From: Acidisoma sp965199065
GTDB lineage: Bacteria > Pseudomonadota > Alphaproteobacteria > Acetobacterales > Acetobacteraceae
Direction: 5' to 3'
Length of the DNA: 64,000 bases
NCBI RefSeq assembly: GCF_965199065.1
Contig: NZ_CBDAQN010000003.1
Coordinates: 2,046,001-2,110,000, forward strand
The position numbers were made by a program, and so were the translations under genes. Positions 45,643 to 53,169 of this stretch are shown piece after piece. The notes under the pieces were generated by a model, which was given only the letters and a program-made list of their open reading frames with translations, made no database searches and was not told the DNA's origin. Within the stretch, counting starts at the first letter, position 1, and each line of letters begins with the position of its first letter.

Positions 45643-46932
45643 TCAGTCCGCCGCCATCTGCCGGTCCGCCGCGACCCGCCCCTGGAACGACTTATGGAAC
45701 TGCCCGTCCTTCATGATCGCGAGCAGGGAGTGCCGGTCCTGCAGCAGGCTGAGGTCGAGCAGCGGGTTGCCGTCCACCAGCAGGATGTCGGCGAGGTAAC
45801 CCGGCGCGATGCGCCCCATCTTCTCGCCCGACTTGCCGACCCAGGCCTCGCCGCCATAGGCGGTGGCGGAGCGCAGCGCTTCCCACGGCTCGAAGCCGAA
45901 CAGGTTGACGAAGTGCTCGAGGTCGCGCGCCTCGGTGCCGTGCGGCAGCCAGGCAAAGCCGTAATCGCCGAACGGCACGACCTTGATGCCAGCGGCGTGC
46001 ATCTTCTTCATCACCTTGATGCCTTCTTCAAGCTCGCGCTTGTTGCCGATCATCTCGGCGACATCGGTGGTGATGCCCCAATCCTTCGCCTCGTAGGTGG
46101 TGTTGTACCGGGCGGCGATGGCGGGCGAGATGTAGTGCTTGTCCTTCACGCGCTCCAGCATCTCGATGGTCTCGTCGGTGGCGAAGCTGGCGTGGAAGAT
46201 GAACTCGACGCCGTGCTTGATGCACTGCCGCACGGAACTGTCCGCGTGGGCATGCGCCGCAAGCCGCTTGCCGATGTTGTTGGCGGTGTCGCAGATCGCG
46301 GCGACCTCGGCATCCGTCATCGGGTTGTCGTAGGCGGCCATCCGGGGATAGCAGAAGCTGTCGCCGGAATTGTTGAACTTGATGACATCCACGCCCTCGC
46401 GGATGAGCATCCGCACGGTCTTGCGGAACTCCTCGGCGCCATCGCAGATGATCGAGATCGACGGGTGTTTCGCATCGAGCTGGTTATCGTCGGCAAGGCC
46501 GCCGGTCACGGTCAGTTCGGGCGAACCCGCCAGCATGCGCGGGCCGGGGATCTTGCCGGCGTTGATCTCGTTCCGGATGACGATGTCGAGGCGCGGCTTG
46601 GCGGAGGCTGCGCCCATCACCGCCGTGAACCCCATGTCGAGCGCGAGCTTCGCATGATGCATGGTCATCAGCACATGCTCTTCGACCGGCATGGCGGTCA
46701 GCGCGGCAACGGATGTTCCGTTGTTGTAGGTCAGATGGGCGTGGGTATTGACCATGCCGGGCATGAGCGTCGCACCGCCGGCGTCCAGCACCTGAGCGCC
46801 TTCGGCATTGAGGCTCTCGCCGGGGCCGGATACCGCCTGGATGCGGTTGCCCTGCACCAGCACTTCACCGGGCACCAGCGTCTTGCCGGTCCCTTCGAAG
46901 ATCATCACGTTCTTGAACAGCGTTTTCGCCAT
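45643..46932 (-). CDS. Metal-dependent amidohydrolase
   Basis: This 429-residue amidohydrolase-superfamily protein has H64 and H66 (THAH) as first metal ligands and K185 (VIKFNNSGD), a likely carboxylated lysine. H227 and/or H229 and H247 follow, with an aspartate in PFGDYG. The pattern resembles the imidazolonepropionase/Xaa-Pro dipeptidase-like group that cleaves amides, lactams or carbamates. No signal peptide is seen. A perfect CCAAT/ATTGG inverted repeat lies 25 bases before the start. It is followed by the ABC importer, so its substrate is probably the imported compound or a product of it. Confidence 0.88.
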   Translation of the reverse strand: MAKTLFKNVMIFEGTGKTLVPGEVLVQGNRIQAVSGPGESLNAEGAQVLDAGGATLMPGMVNTHAHLTYNNGTSVAALTAMPVEEHVLMTMHHAKLALDMGFTAVMGAASAKPRLDIVIRNEINAGKIPGPRMLAGSPELTVTGGLADDNQLDAKHPSISIICDGAEEFRKTVRMLIREGVDVIKFNNSGDSFCYPRMAAYDNPMTDAEVAAICDTANNIGKRLAAHAHADSSVRQCIKHGVEFIFHASFATDETIEMLERVKDKHYISPAIAARYNTTYEAKDWGITTDVAEMIGNKRELEEGIKVMKKMHAAGIKVVPFGDYGFAWLPHGTEARDLEHFVNLFGFEPWEALRSATAYGGEAWVGKSGEKMGRIAPGYLADILLVDGNPLLDLSLLQDRHSLLAIMKDGQFHKSFQGRVAADRQMAAD

Positions 46933-46956
46933 TGTCGTCTCCCGTTTCTTGCGCGG

Positions 46957-46969
46957 CCAATTCTATTGG
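46957..46969. promoter_or_regulatory. Candidate operator before the amidohydrolase gene
   Basis: CCAAT-TCT-ATTGG is a perfect five-base inverted repeat. It sits 25-37 bases upstream of the amidohydrolase start. The same half-sites recur around the GntR-type regulator gene (49130-49154) and before the beta-hydroxyacid dehydrogenase gene (49986-50005). Binding by that regulator is inference. Confidence 0.55.
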
Positions 46970-47013
46970 TGCCGTCGCCGATGTCCTGACGTTCAGGTCA
47001 GGTCCTGATTATC

Positions 47014-47388
47014 CTACACAGATGCCGCTTCCGGAACACCAAGCGTTACAAGCCCGGTGACTTTTCGCCGAAGACGCTCAGGCATCGCGCTTTCGGCAAT
47101 CTCGCCGTTTGCCGTCCGCGCATAGGTTTCGGCGGCGGCTAGCAGAGCCGGCGCATCGTCGAGGCCCAGCTGCCCGAAGCGGATGACGATCTTGCCCGGC
47201 TCCCGCAATGTCGCCGCGCAGGGCTGCGGGCACGTGTTGAGGCACTCCACCATCCGGACTGCGACGGTGCTGCCGTTTGCGGCCGCCGCGCGCTTCATCG
47301 CCCGCGCGAGTTGCAGCCCGGGCGCATCCTCGCCCGCCGCGGGCGGATCGTAACGGTTGCAGGTCGTGCAGATGAATACCCGAGCCAC
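47014..47388 (-). CDS. DUF1636 metal-binding protein
   Basis: This 124-residue protein matches the DUF1636 family, thought to have a thioredoxin-like ferredoxin fold. Cysteines C7, C10, C49, C53 and C57 (CTTC and CLNTCPQPC) could bind an iron-sulfur cluster or another metal. Some relatives sit near cobalamin genes, which are absent here. The start is GTG, six bases after the alpha/beta hydrolase stop. In this operon it might act as an electron carrier or metal chaperone, but no function is established. Confidence 0.8.
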   Translation of the reverse strand: MARVFICTTCNRYDPPAAGEDAPGLQLARAMKRAAAANGSTVAVRMVECLNTCPQPCAATLREPGKIVIRFGQLGLDDAPALLAAAETYARTANGEIAESAMPERLRRKVTGLVTLGVPEAASV

Positions 47389-47394
47389 AGCCGC

Positions 47395-48183
47395 CTATGC
47401 CGCCTTGGCGGCACGCTGCCGCGAGTAGAACAGGGTGAGCGCGTAGTTGACTTGTTTCGCCCGCTCGATCGTTGCCCAGTGCCCACAGCCGTCCAGCACG
47501 CGGAACTCGGAACCCTCGATGCTCGCCGCCAGCGCCGAACCGGTATCGGGCGGCGACGTGCGATCCTGGTCGCCGGTGAGCAGCAGCGCCGGCCCATGCC
47601 ACTTCGAGAGATCGGCGCGTGTGAGTGCGGAGAGCGCCTCGCAGGCGCGGGCATAACCTTCCGCCGGCTGCGCCATGATGCTTTCCCGCACGAATGACGC
47701 CGCAACGAGGTTGTTCGCCTTGGTGTCGTCCGAGGTGCCCGCCGTCACGATGGCGTCGGCGATCGATGCCATGCCTTCGGCGCGAACTTTCGCGGCGCGG
47801 TCCTTCAGGGCCTTGCGAGCGGGCTCGGGCGGTTCGGGAAACGCGCCGACCAGTGCCAGGCTCGCCACCTTGTCCGGATGACGCGCGGCATAGTGCTGGC
47901 AGATGATGGTGCCGAGCGAATGACCGCCGAGATGCACCCGTCCGCTGCCGGACTGCTCCACCACCTCGTGCAGGTCGGCGACGAGGCTATCGATCGTCAC
48001 GTCGTCGCGGACCGGAGTGCGGCCAGAGCCGGGCAAGTCATAGGCCACGATCTTCAGGTCGCGCTTCAGTATCTGCGTCTGCGGATACCAGGTATTGGTG
48101 CTGCCGCCGAGGCCGTGAACCAGGACAAGCGTCTCGCCCTGATTGCCGAATTCTTCGTAAAAACGACCGTTGCCAAACGCCAT
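47395..48183 (-). CDS. Alpha/beta-fold hydrolase (enol-lactonase-like)
   Basis: This 262-residue hydrolase has the nucleophile elbow GGHSLG (S89), the oxyanion motif HGLGG near residue 23, an acid in GDQDRT, and the catalytic histidine in GCGHWATIE. It resembles 3-oxoadipate enol-lactonases and related esterases or C-C hydrolases. No signal peptide is seen. It lies between the fumarylacetoacetate-hydrolase-family gene and DUF1636, with spacers of 12 and 6 bases. This supports a step in the same catabolic pathway. Confidence 0.85.
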   Translation of the reverse strand: MAFGNGRFYEEFGNQGETLVLVHGLGGSTNTWYPQTQILKRDLKIVAYDLPGSGRTPVRDDVTIDSLVADLHEVVEQSGSGRVHLGGHSLGTIICQHYAARHPDKVASLALVGAFPEPPEPARKALKDRAAKVRAEGMASIADAIVTAGTSDDTKANNLVAASFVRESIMAQPAEGYARACEALSALTRADLSKWHGPALLLTGDQDRTSPPDTGSALAASIEGSEFRVLDGCGHWATIERAKQVNYALTLFYSRQRAAKAA

Positions 48184-48195
48184 GGCCGTATCTCC

Positions 48196-49131
48196 CTATT
48201 GTGCTGCCATCTGATCCAGGCTGGGCGCCGTGACGGCTGCCCGCCGCACGACATTGCGGAGAATGCCGATCCCTTCGATCTCGACTTCCACCACGTCGCC
48301 GTCCGCCAGGAACTTCGGCGGATCGAAGCCGATGCCGACGCCGACCGGCGTGCCCGTGGCGATGACGTCGCCCGGCGACAAGGTGACGCTCTTCGAGATC
48401 GCCTCGATCAGCGCGGGCACGTCGAAGATGAGGTCGGCGGTGTTGGAATCCTGGCGGATCTCGCCGTTGACACGGCAACGGATCGCCAGCTTGCTGCCGT
48501 CGACCTCGTCCTTCGTCACGATCCAGGGGCCCATCGGGCCGAAGCCGTCGATGCCCTTGCCGAGAAACCACTGCTTGTGCCGGTGCTGGAGGTCACGCGC
48601 CGTCACGTCGTTGAGGATGGTGTAGCCGAAGACATGGCGCAGCGCGTCCTCGCGCGAGATCATGCGCCCGCCGCGGCCGATGACGACCGCGAGTTCGGCT
48701 TCATAATCGACCGCCGCATCGACGCCCGGCCACAGCGGGATGTCGTCGCCCGGGCCGGTGATGGAACTCGACGGCTTGGTGAAGATGATCGGGTGCTCGG
48801 GGATCGCGTCCTCGGGCTTTGCCCCCGCATCGAAGCCGCTCCTGGTGAACTCATGGGCGTGAGCATGGTAGTTTTTGCCGACGCACATGATGTTGTGCGG
48901 CGGGTTGGGGATCGGCGCCAGCACGCGCGCGCCTTGCAGGGTGTGACCCCCCGCCGCGGGCGCGGCGGAGGCAGCCACCGGTCCAAAATGTGCGATTGCC
49001 GCAACCATGTCGAACGCGATCCGCTCGGGCAACCCCGAGACTGCCTCGTTGAGCGGCCAATAGAGATCGTCATGTGTATCGACGATCGAAACCGTCGGAC
49101 GCCCTTGGTGCAAGATAGTAGCCAATTTCAT
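48196..49131 (-). CDS. Fumarylacetoacetate hydrolase family protein
   Basis: This 311-residue protein has the FAH-family metal and active-site motifs DYEAELAVVIG, GYTILNDVTARDLQ and SPGDVIATGTPVGVG. Members cleave or hydrate beta-diketo or 2-keto acids, for example fumarylpyruvate, 2-hydroxyhepta-2,4-dienedioate and ureidoglycolate-type substrates. ATG at 49131 (MKLATIL) is chosen over an upstream in-frame ATG because family sequence begins there. A candidate operator overlaps the start. It heads a minus-strand unit that runs into the alpha/beta hydrolase and DUF1636 genes and is divergent from the regulator. Confidence 0.88.
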   Translation of the reverse strand: MKLATILHQGRPTVSIVDTHDDLYWPLNEAVSGLPERIAFDMVAAIAHFGPVAASAAPAAGGHTLQGARVLAPIPNPPHNIMCVGKNYHAHAHEFTRSGFDAGAKPEDAIPEHPIIFTKPSSSITGPGDDIPLWPGVDAAVDYEAELAVVIGRGGRMISREDALRHVFGYTILNDVTARDLQHRHKQWFLGKGIDGFGPMGPWIVTKDEVDGSKLAIRCRVNGEIRQDSNTADLIFDVPALIEAISKSVTLSPGDVIATGTPVGVGIGFDPPKFLADGDVVEVEIEGIGILRNVVRRAAVTAPSLDQMAAQ

Positions 49132-49154
49132 TGGTGATCCAATTCTAGACCAAT
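49130..49154. promoter_or_regulatory. Candidate operator between the FAH gene and the GntR-type regulator
   Basis: ATTGG-TGAT-CCAAT (49130-49143) is followed by TCTAG-ACCAAT, giving three half-sites. The outer pair ATTGGT and ACCAAT also form an inverted repeat. The element overlaps the FAH start codon and lies about 70 bases before the regulator, as expected for autoregulation. Confidence 0.55.
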
Positions 49155-49222
49155 ATTCTTGTTTACGCTCCCAATCGAGAACCAAGTTGCAGTCATTGGC
49201 TTAGCGGTGTCAAGTCCGCGCC

Positions 49223-49942
49223 ATGACGTCCGACACACATGATAGCGAGGCTGCTCCTCCGACCGAGGGGCCGGCGCGTGGCGATGCCGAGAGCCTGCGA
49301 AAGCTGCTCGGGCGCGAGATCGGCTCATCGCGCTGGCGGGTGGGCGACAAGCTGCCGACGGAGCGCGAACTCGGCGAAACCTACGGCGTGGCGCGCAATA
49401 CCGTGCGGCGTGCGCTGCAGGTGCTGGAGCAGGAGAAGCTCATCGTCCGCCACGTCGGGCGCGGCACCTTCAAGGCCGGGAGCGGGCTGTCGGCGGAAGA
49501 CGCCTTCCTGCCGAGCGCCGGTTCGCTCAGCCCCGCCAGCGTCGTCGAATGCCGGCTGATCTTCGAGCCGGAGATGGCGCCGCTCGCGGTCGCTCGCGCC
49601 ACCCCGCTCGATTTTGAACGCCTGGCCGCTTGCCTGAAAGGTGGGGCCGCAGCCGCGAACGTCGAGGAGTTCGAGCATTGGGACGGTGCGCTGCACGAGG
49701 CGATTGCGCAGGCAACCCACAACCAGACCATCGTTGCAATGGCGCGCGCGCTCGCGGTCGTACGCACCCGTGGCGAGTGGGGACAGCTCAAGGCGCGGAG
49801 CATGACGCCGGAGCACCGCCGCGCCCTCCACAACCAGCATACGACGATCGTGGCGAGCCTGCAGGACCGCGACCGGGACGCCGCGCGCACTCAGATGCGC
49901 GAGCATATTCTCTACGTCCGGTCATACATGTTCGGCGAGTGA
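49223..49942 (+). CDS. GntR/FadR-type transcriptional regulator
   Basis: This 239-residue regulator has an N-terminal winged helix-turn-helix (about residues 25-90, with KLPTERELGETYGVARNTVRRAL and HVGRGTFKAG) and a C-terminal helical FCD ligand-binding domain. FadR-type members usually sense carboxylic acids and repress catabolic genes. It is divergent from the FAH operon and followed by the dehydrogenase gene. CCAAT/ATTGG elements flank it on both sides. The effector is not known. Confidence 0.9.
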   Translation: MTSDTHDSEAAPPTEGPARGDAESLRKLLGREIGSSRWRVGDKLPTERELGETYGVARNTVRRALQVLEQEKLIVRHVGRGTFKAGSGLSAEDAFLPSAGSLSPASVVECRLIFEPEMAPLAVARATPLDFERLAACLKGGAAAANVEEFEHWDGALHEAIAQATHNQTIVAMARALAVVRTRGEWGQLKARSMTPEHRRALHNQHTTIVASLQDRDRDAARTQMREHILYVRSYMFGE

Positions 49943-49985
49943 TCGGCTTCGGCCGCCTATTGACAGGCCGCATGTCTCGCGTGCA

Positions 49986-50005
49986 CCAAATTGGCTTCAA
50001 TTGGT
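49986..50005. promoter_or_regulatory. Candidate operator before the beta-hydroxyacid dehydrogenase gene
   Basis: CCAA-A-TTGG (49986-49994) is followed four bases later by CAATTGGT (49998-50005). Together they repeat the half-sites found near 46957 and 49130. The element lies 35-54 bases before the start of the dehydrogenase gene, after the regulator stop. Confidence 0.5.
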
Positions 50006-50039
50006 CTGCACCGAACAAGATCAACGGAGGGGAGAGATC

Positions 50040-50930
50040 ATGCGCATCGGTTTCATTGGGCTTGGTTTGATGGGAACGCCCATCGTGCTCAACCTCCTGA
50101 ACGGCGGATTTGCGGTCACTGTCTGGAACCGCTCGGAGCCGAAGCTGGCGGCGGCGGTCGAGGCCGGGGCCAGCCGTGCCGAAACCATCGGCGATCTCGC
50201 CCGCGGTTCGGACATCGTGATGATGATGGTGACGGACGCGGCAGCCTCCGAGGCGGTGATCTGCGGACCTGATGGCGTGCTCGACCACGCGAGGAACGGG
50301 ACGATCCTCATCGACATGGGCTCGATCGCGCCCGAGATGTCGCGCTCCCTCGCCGAACGGGCGGCGGCGCGGGGCGTGGCCTTGCTCGACGCTCCGGTGA
50401 CCGGCAACCCGAACGTCGCCCGCGCGGCCAAGCTCGGCATCATGGTCGGCGGGGATGCGGCGGTGCTTGACCGCGTTCGCCCTGTGCTCGAGGCGCTGTC
50501 GGCGGTCATCGTCCATGCCGGTCCGTCGGGCGCGGGCTCGACGCTCAAGCTCGTCAACAACCTCATCCTCGGCGTGGCCATCGAGGCGGTGGCGGAGGCG
50601 CTGGTGCTCGCCCGCAAGGCCGGGATCGACCCCGACTGCGTGCGGCAGATCACGAGTGTCGGTGGCGCTCGCACCGGGGCCATGGAGACGCGCGGGGCTC
50701 GCATGATCGCGGGAGATTTCTCACCCCATTTCTCGACGGACAACATGCACAAGGATCTGTCGACGGCGCTGCGTCTTGCCGACAGCCTGGGTGCCCCGGC
50801 GCCCGTAGGGGCCGCGGCGTTGGAGATGCTCGAGACGGCGCGGGCTCAGGGCAAGGGTGCGATGGACTCAGCGGTCGTCTATCAGGTCCTCGCGCAGCTG
50901 TCCGGCCTCGACAGTGGCACGGAGCGCTAG
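50040..50930 (+). CDS. NAD(P)-dependent beta-hydroxyacid dehydrogenase
   Basis: This 296-residue enzyme belongs to the 3-hydroxyisobutyrate dehydrogenase/tartronate semialdehyde reductase family. It has the Rossmann motif GFIGLGLMG (residues 4-12), the substrate motif LDAPVTGN and the catalytic lysine in GAGSTLKLVNN. The start at 50040 follows a strong GGAGGGGAG ribosome-binding site. It lies just after the regulator gene and behind a candidate operator, so it is likely in the same regulon. The specific hydroxyacid is unknown. Confidence 0.9.
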   Translation: MRIGFIGLGLMGTPIVLNLLNGGFAVTVWNRSEPKLAAAVEAGASRAETIGDLARGSDIVMMMVTDAAASEAVICGPDGVLDHARNGTILIDMGSIAPEMSRSLAERAAARGVALLDAPVTGNPNVARAAKLGIMVGGDAAVLDRVRPVLEALSAVIVHAGPSGAGSTLKLVNNLILGVAIEAVAEALVLARKAGIDPDCVRQITSVGGARTGAMETRGARMIAGDFSPHFSTDNMHKDLSTALRLADSLGAPAPVGAAALEMLETARAQGKGAMDSAVVYQVLAQLSGLDSGTER

Positions 50931-51127
50931 AACTGTCTGTCCGAACTCGAACCGCATACTTGGCTCTTCTTCCTGAACCGGCTTACGGCGAAATATTCAG
51001 TTCAACGACATTCATCTGGAGCGAGAACCGGCACTCGTTACTGGCGTAAGTCCAGGGGCGTGCGAGGCAGGCCTGTGAGCAACATTGTCATGCCATTTAA
51101 CGCGCCTGGGCCTTGCGGAGGGTTCGG

Positions 51128-51145
51128 GGAGGTGGTCCAACCTCC
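51128..51145 (+). other. Hairpin in the dienelactone hydrolase leader
   Basis: GGAGGT and ACCTCC form a six-base stem with a six-base loop, about 25 bases before the downstream start. The left arm contains a Shine-Dalgarno-like GGAGG that the stem would mask. It may be a leader structure or the terminator of the preceding gene. Confidence 0.35.
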
Positions 51146-51169
51146 TCATCAAACTCTGGGATAACCGCC

Positions 51170-51889
51170 ATGCAGCACGAAACGCTGACGTATCAGGCCG
51201 ACAATCTCACGATGAAGAGCGAGCTGTTCTTCGAGCCCGCGGCCGAGCCGCGCGCCGGCGTGCTGGTGTTCCCGGAGGCATTCGGCCTCGGCGAGCATGC
51301 GATTTCGCGGGCCGAACGTCTGGCGGCTCTCGGCTATGTGGCCCTGGCCTGCGATCTGCACGGCAACCGCGAGTTGGTCGATGACCTGCAACAGGCGATC
51401 GGTCTTCTCCAGCCCATGTACGCGGACCCGTCCAAGACGCGCGCCCGCGCGGCCGGCGCGTTGCAGGCGCTGACGGCGCGCGCCGAGGTCGACGCGTCGC
51501 GGATCGCGGCCATCGGCTTCTGCTTCGGCGGCACCATGTCGCTTGAGCTGGCACGCTCGGGGGCCGGCTTGGCGGCGGTCGTCGGCTTCCATAGCGGCCT
51601 CGCCACCACGGCGCCGAAGACGGACGCGCGCAACATCAAGGCGCGTGTGCTGGTGTGCATCGGCGCCGATGACCCGCTGATCCCGCCTGAGCAGCGCGCG
51701 GAGTTCGAAGCCGAGATGCGCGACGCCGGCGTCGATTGGCAGATGCATCTCTACGGCAAGACCGTCCATAGCTTCACCAACCAGATGGCGGCGAAGCGCA
51801 ACATGCCGGACGCCATCCGCTACAGCGCGGAGGCCGATGCGCGCTCCTGGGCGTCTTTGCAGGAGCTGTTCTCCGAGACGCTCGCCTAA
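51170..51889 (+). CDS. Dienelactone hydrolase family protein
   Basis: This 239-residue alpha/beta hydrolase has a cysteine nucleophile, C118 in GFCFGGT. The glutamate of PEAFGL (E36), an aspartate in GADDPL and the histidine in TVHSFTN complete the site. Dienelactone hydrolases open carboxymethylenebutenolide rings in aromatic breakdown, though many members have other esters as substrates. A 239-base leader separates it from the dehydrogenase. The stop overlaps the convergent membrane-protein gene by four bases. Confidence 0.9.
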   Translation: MQHETLTYQADNLTMKSELFFEPAAEPRAGVLVFPEAFGLGEHAISRAERLAALGYVALACDLHGNRELVDDLQQAIGLLQPMYADPSKTRARAAGALQALTARAEVDASRIAAIGFCFGGTMSLELARSGAGLAAVVGFHSGLATTAPKTDARNIKARVLVCIGADDPLIPPEQRAEFEAEMRDAGVDWQMHLYGKTVHSFTNQMAAKRNMPDAIRYSAEADARSWASLQELFSETLA

Positions 51890-52365
51890 GCTTCGTTATC
51901 GGCCAGTTTCTGGTCGAGTAGCGTTCCGGCGGCGAACCCGGCGGCCATCGCGAGATAGACGGCCGCCATCGCCTGCTTGGACAGGACAAGTTCCCAGCCG
52001 GGCGTGAAGCGCTTGGGCGTCGCGCCGTAATCGACGGCGGCGGCGATCGCCGCCATGAGGACAGCGTCCCTCGCCAGCGGCAACACTTTCACCGTCCCGT
52101 CCAGCGCGACCCAGCGTGCGAAGAACAGCGCCCAGAAGATGGTCGCGGCGTGATGCGTCGCGTAGCCGGTCCCCGTCCGCTTCAGGTCGGCACCCTGGAA
52201 GGCGGCGGCCTGCGGGCCGTGGAGCCAGTGGCTGGTCGCATTGATCGGCTGAAGCGCGCTGCGGCCCTCCATCCGGGCCACAACCGCCAGGGCCACGGTC
52301 GACGTGAGGCTGGCGACGGTCCCGGAGACGAGGGCGCTGCGGAGAATTTTCGTGAAGCTCTTCAT
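51886..52365 (-). CDS. Small integral membrane protein of unknown function
   Basis: This 159-residue protein has about four predicted membrane segments (roughly 10-31, 69-85, 98-112 and 130-151). A histidine pair at 71-72 and a GWELVLSKQ segment precede the last helix. I do not recognise the family. ATG at 52365 (MKSFTK) is chosen over a longer frame because it gives a normal membrane N-terminus after an AGAGGA site. It is divergent from the PPOX gene and convergent with the dienelactone hydrolase gene. Confidence 0.7.
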   Translation of the reverse strand: MKSFTKILRSALVSGTVASLTSTVALAVVARMEGRSALQPINATSHWLHGPQAAAFQGADLKRTGTGYATHHAATIFWALFFARWVALDGTVKVLPLARDAVLMAAIAAAVDYGATPKRFTPGWELVLSKQAMAAVYLAMAAGFAAGTLLDQKLADNEA

Positions 52366-52532
52366 GAGGCGTCCTCTAGTTATATGGCTGCCTAACGGTT
52401 GCCGGACCGGCGCGCCATCATCGGCCGGGGTCAACAATCGGATAGGCGCCGCTGCTCATGCCGCAACACATACCAGATGTGGAAAGACAAACGCTCGCAA
52501 TGGCGTGACCAGAATTATCAGGAGCAGCGTGC

Positions 52533-52976
52533 ATGAGTGAGATGACCTTGGCTGACGTCTCGAAGGCGATGGGCGAAATCGATTTTGCGATGCTCTCCAC
52601 GCGGGCCGAGAGCGGGGATATAGCCGCGCGTCCGATGAGCAACAACGGCGACGTGGAATTCAAGGGCGATTCGTATTTCTTCACCTGGGAGCACGCGCAT
52701 ACCGTTGCGGATATCGAGCGCGATGCGCGGGTCGGCTTGTCTTTCGTTGGCAGCAAGGGACTTCTCGGCAAGCCGCCGGTGTTCATCTCCGTCGAAGGCC
52801 GTGCGGAACTCGTTCGCGACAAGCAGGCGTTCAAAGAACATTGGGTTAAAGATCTCGATGTATGGTTCAAGGACGGGATCGACACGACCGGCATCGTCAT
52901 GATCCATGTTCACGCGACCCGCGTACACTATTGGAACGGAATGGACGATGGTGAGGTCGCACTTCAGTCTGCGTGA
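52533..52976 (+). CDS. Pyridoxamine 5'-phosphate oxidase-fold protein (general stress type)
   Basis: This 147-residue split-barrel protein resembles general stress protein 26-type members of the PPOX family. It has an N-terminal helix and DFAMLSTRAESGDIAARPM, then SYFFTWEHAHTVADIERD and a C-terminal tryptophan/histidine motif (HATRVHYWNG). Such proteins bind FMN or FAD, but reaction and substrate are usually unknown. An AGGAG ribosome-binding site precedes the ATG. It sits beside a manganese catalase gene, which fits an oxidative-stress context. Confidence 0.85.
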   Translation: MSEMTLADVSKAMGEIDFAMLSTRAESGDIAARPMSNNGDVEFKGDSYFFTWEHAHTVADIERDARVGLSFVGSKGLLGKPPVFISVEGRAELVRDKQAFKEHWVKDLDVWFKDGIDTTGIVMIHVHATRVHYWNGMDDGEVALQSA

Positions 52977-53169
52977 TGGGATCCGCGCCCGGTTGAGATG
53001 TACTCAGTTCCGTGTTCACCCTCATCAAGACGTGATGACGCCATCGCGATTATTTTGAACGCGTTTGGACTAGCTTCCCGGCTGAGCGTCACGGCAGCAG
53101 CCCGGCTACCGCCTTTCTTCGCGCCGAAGCTGCATCACCGGTGCTCAACAACAACAAGGCAGATCGCTA

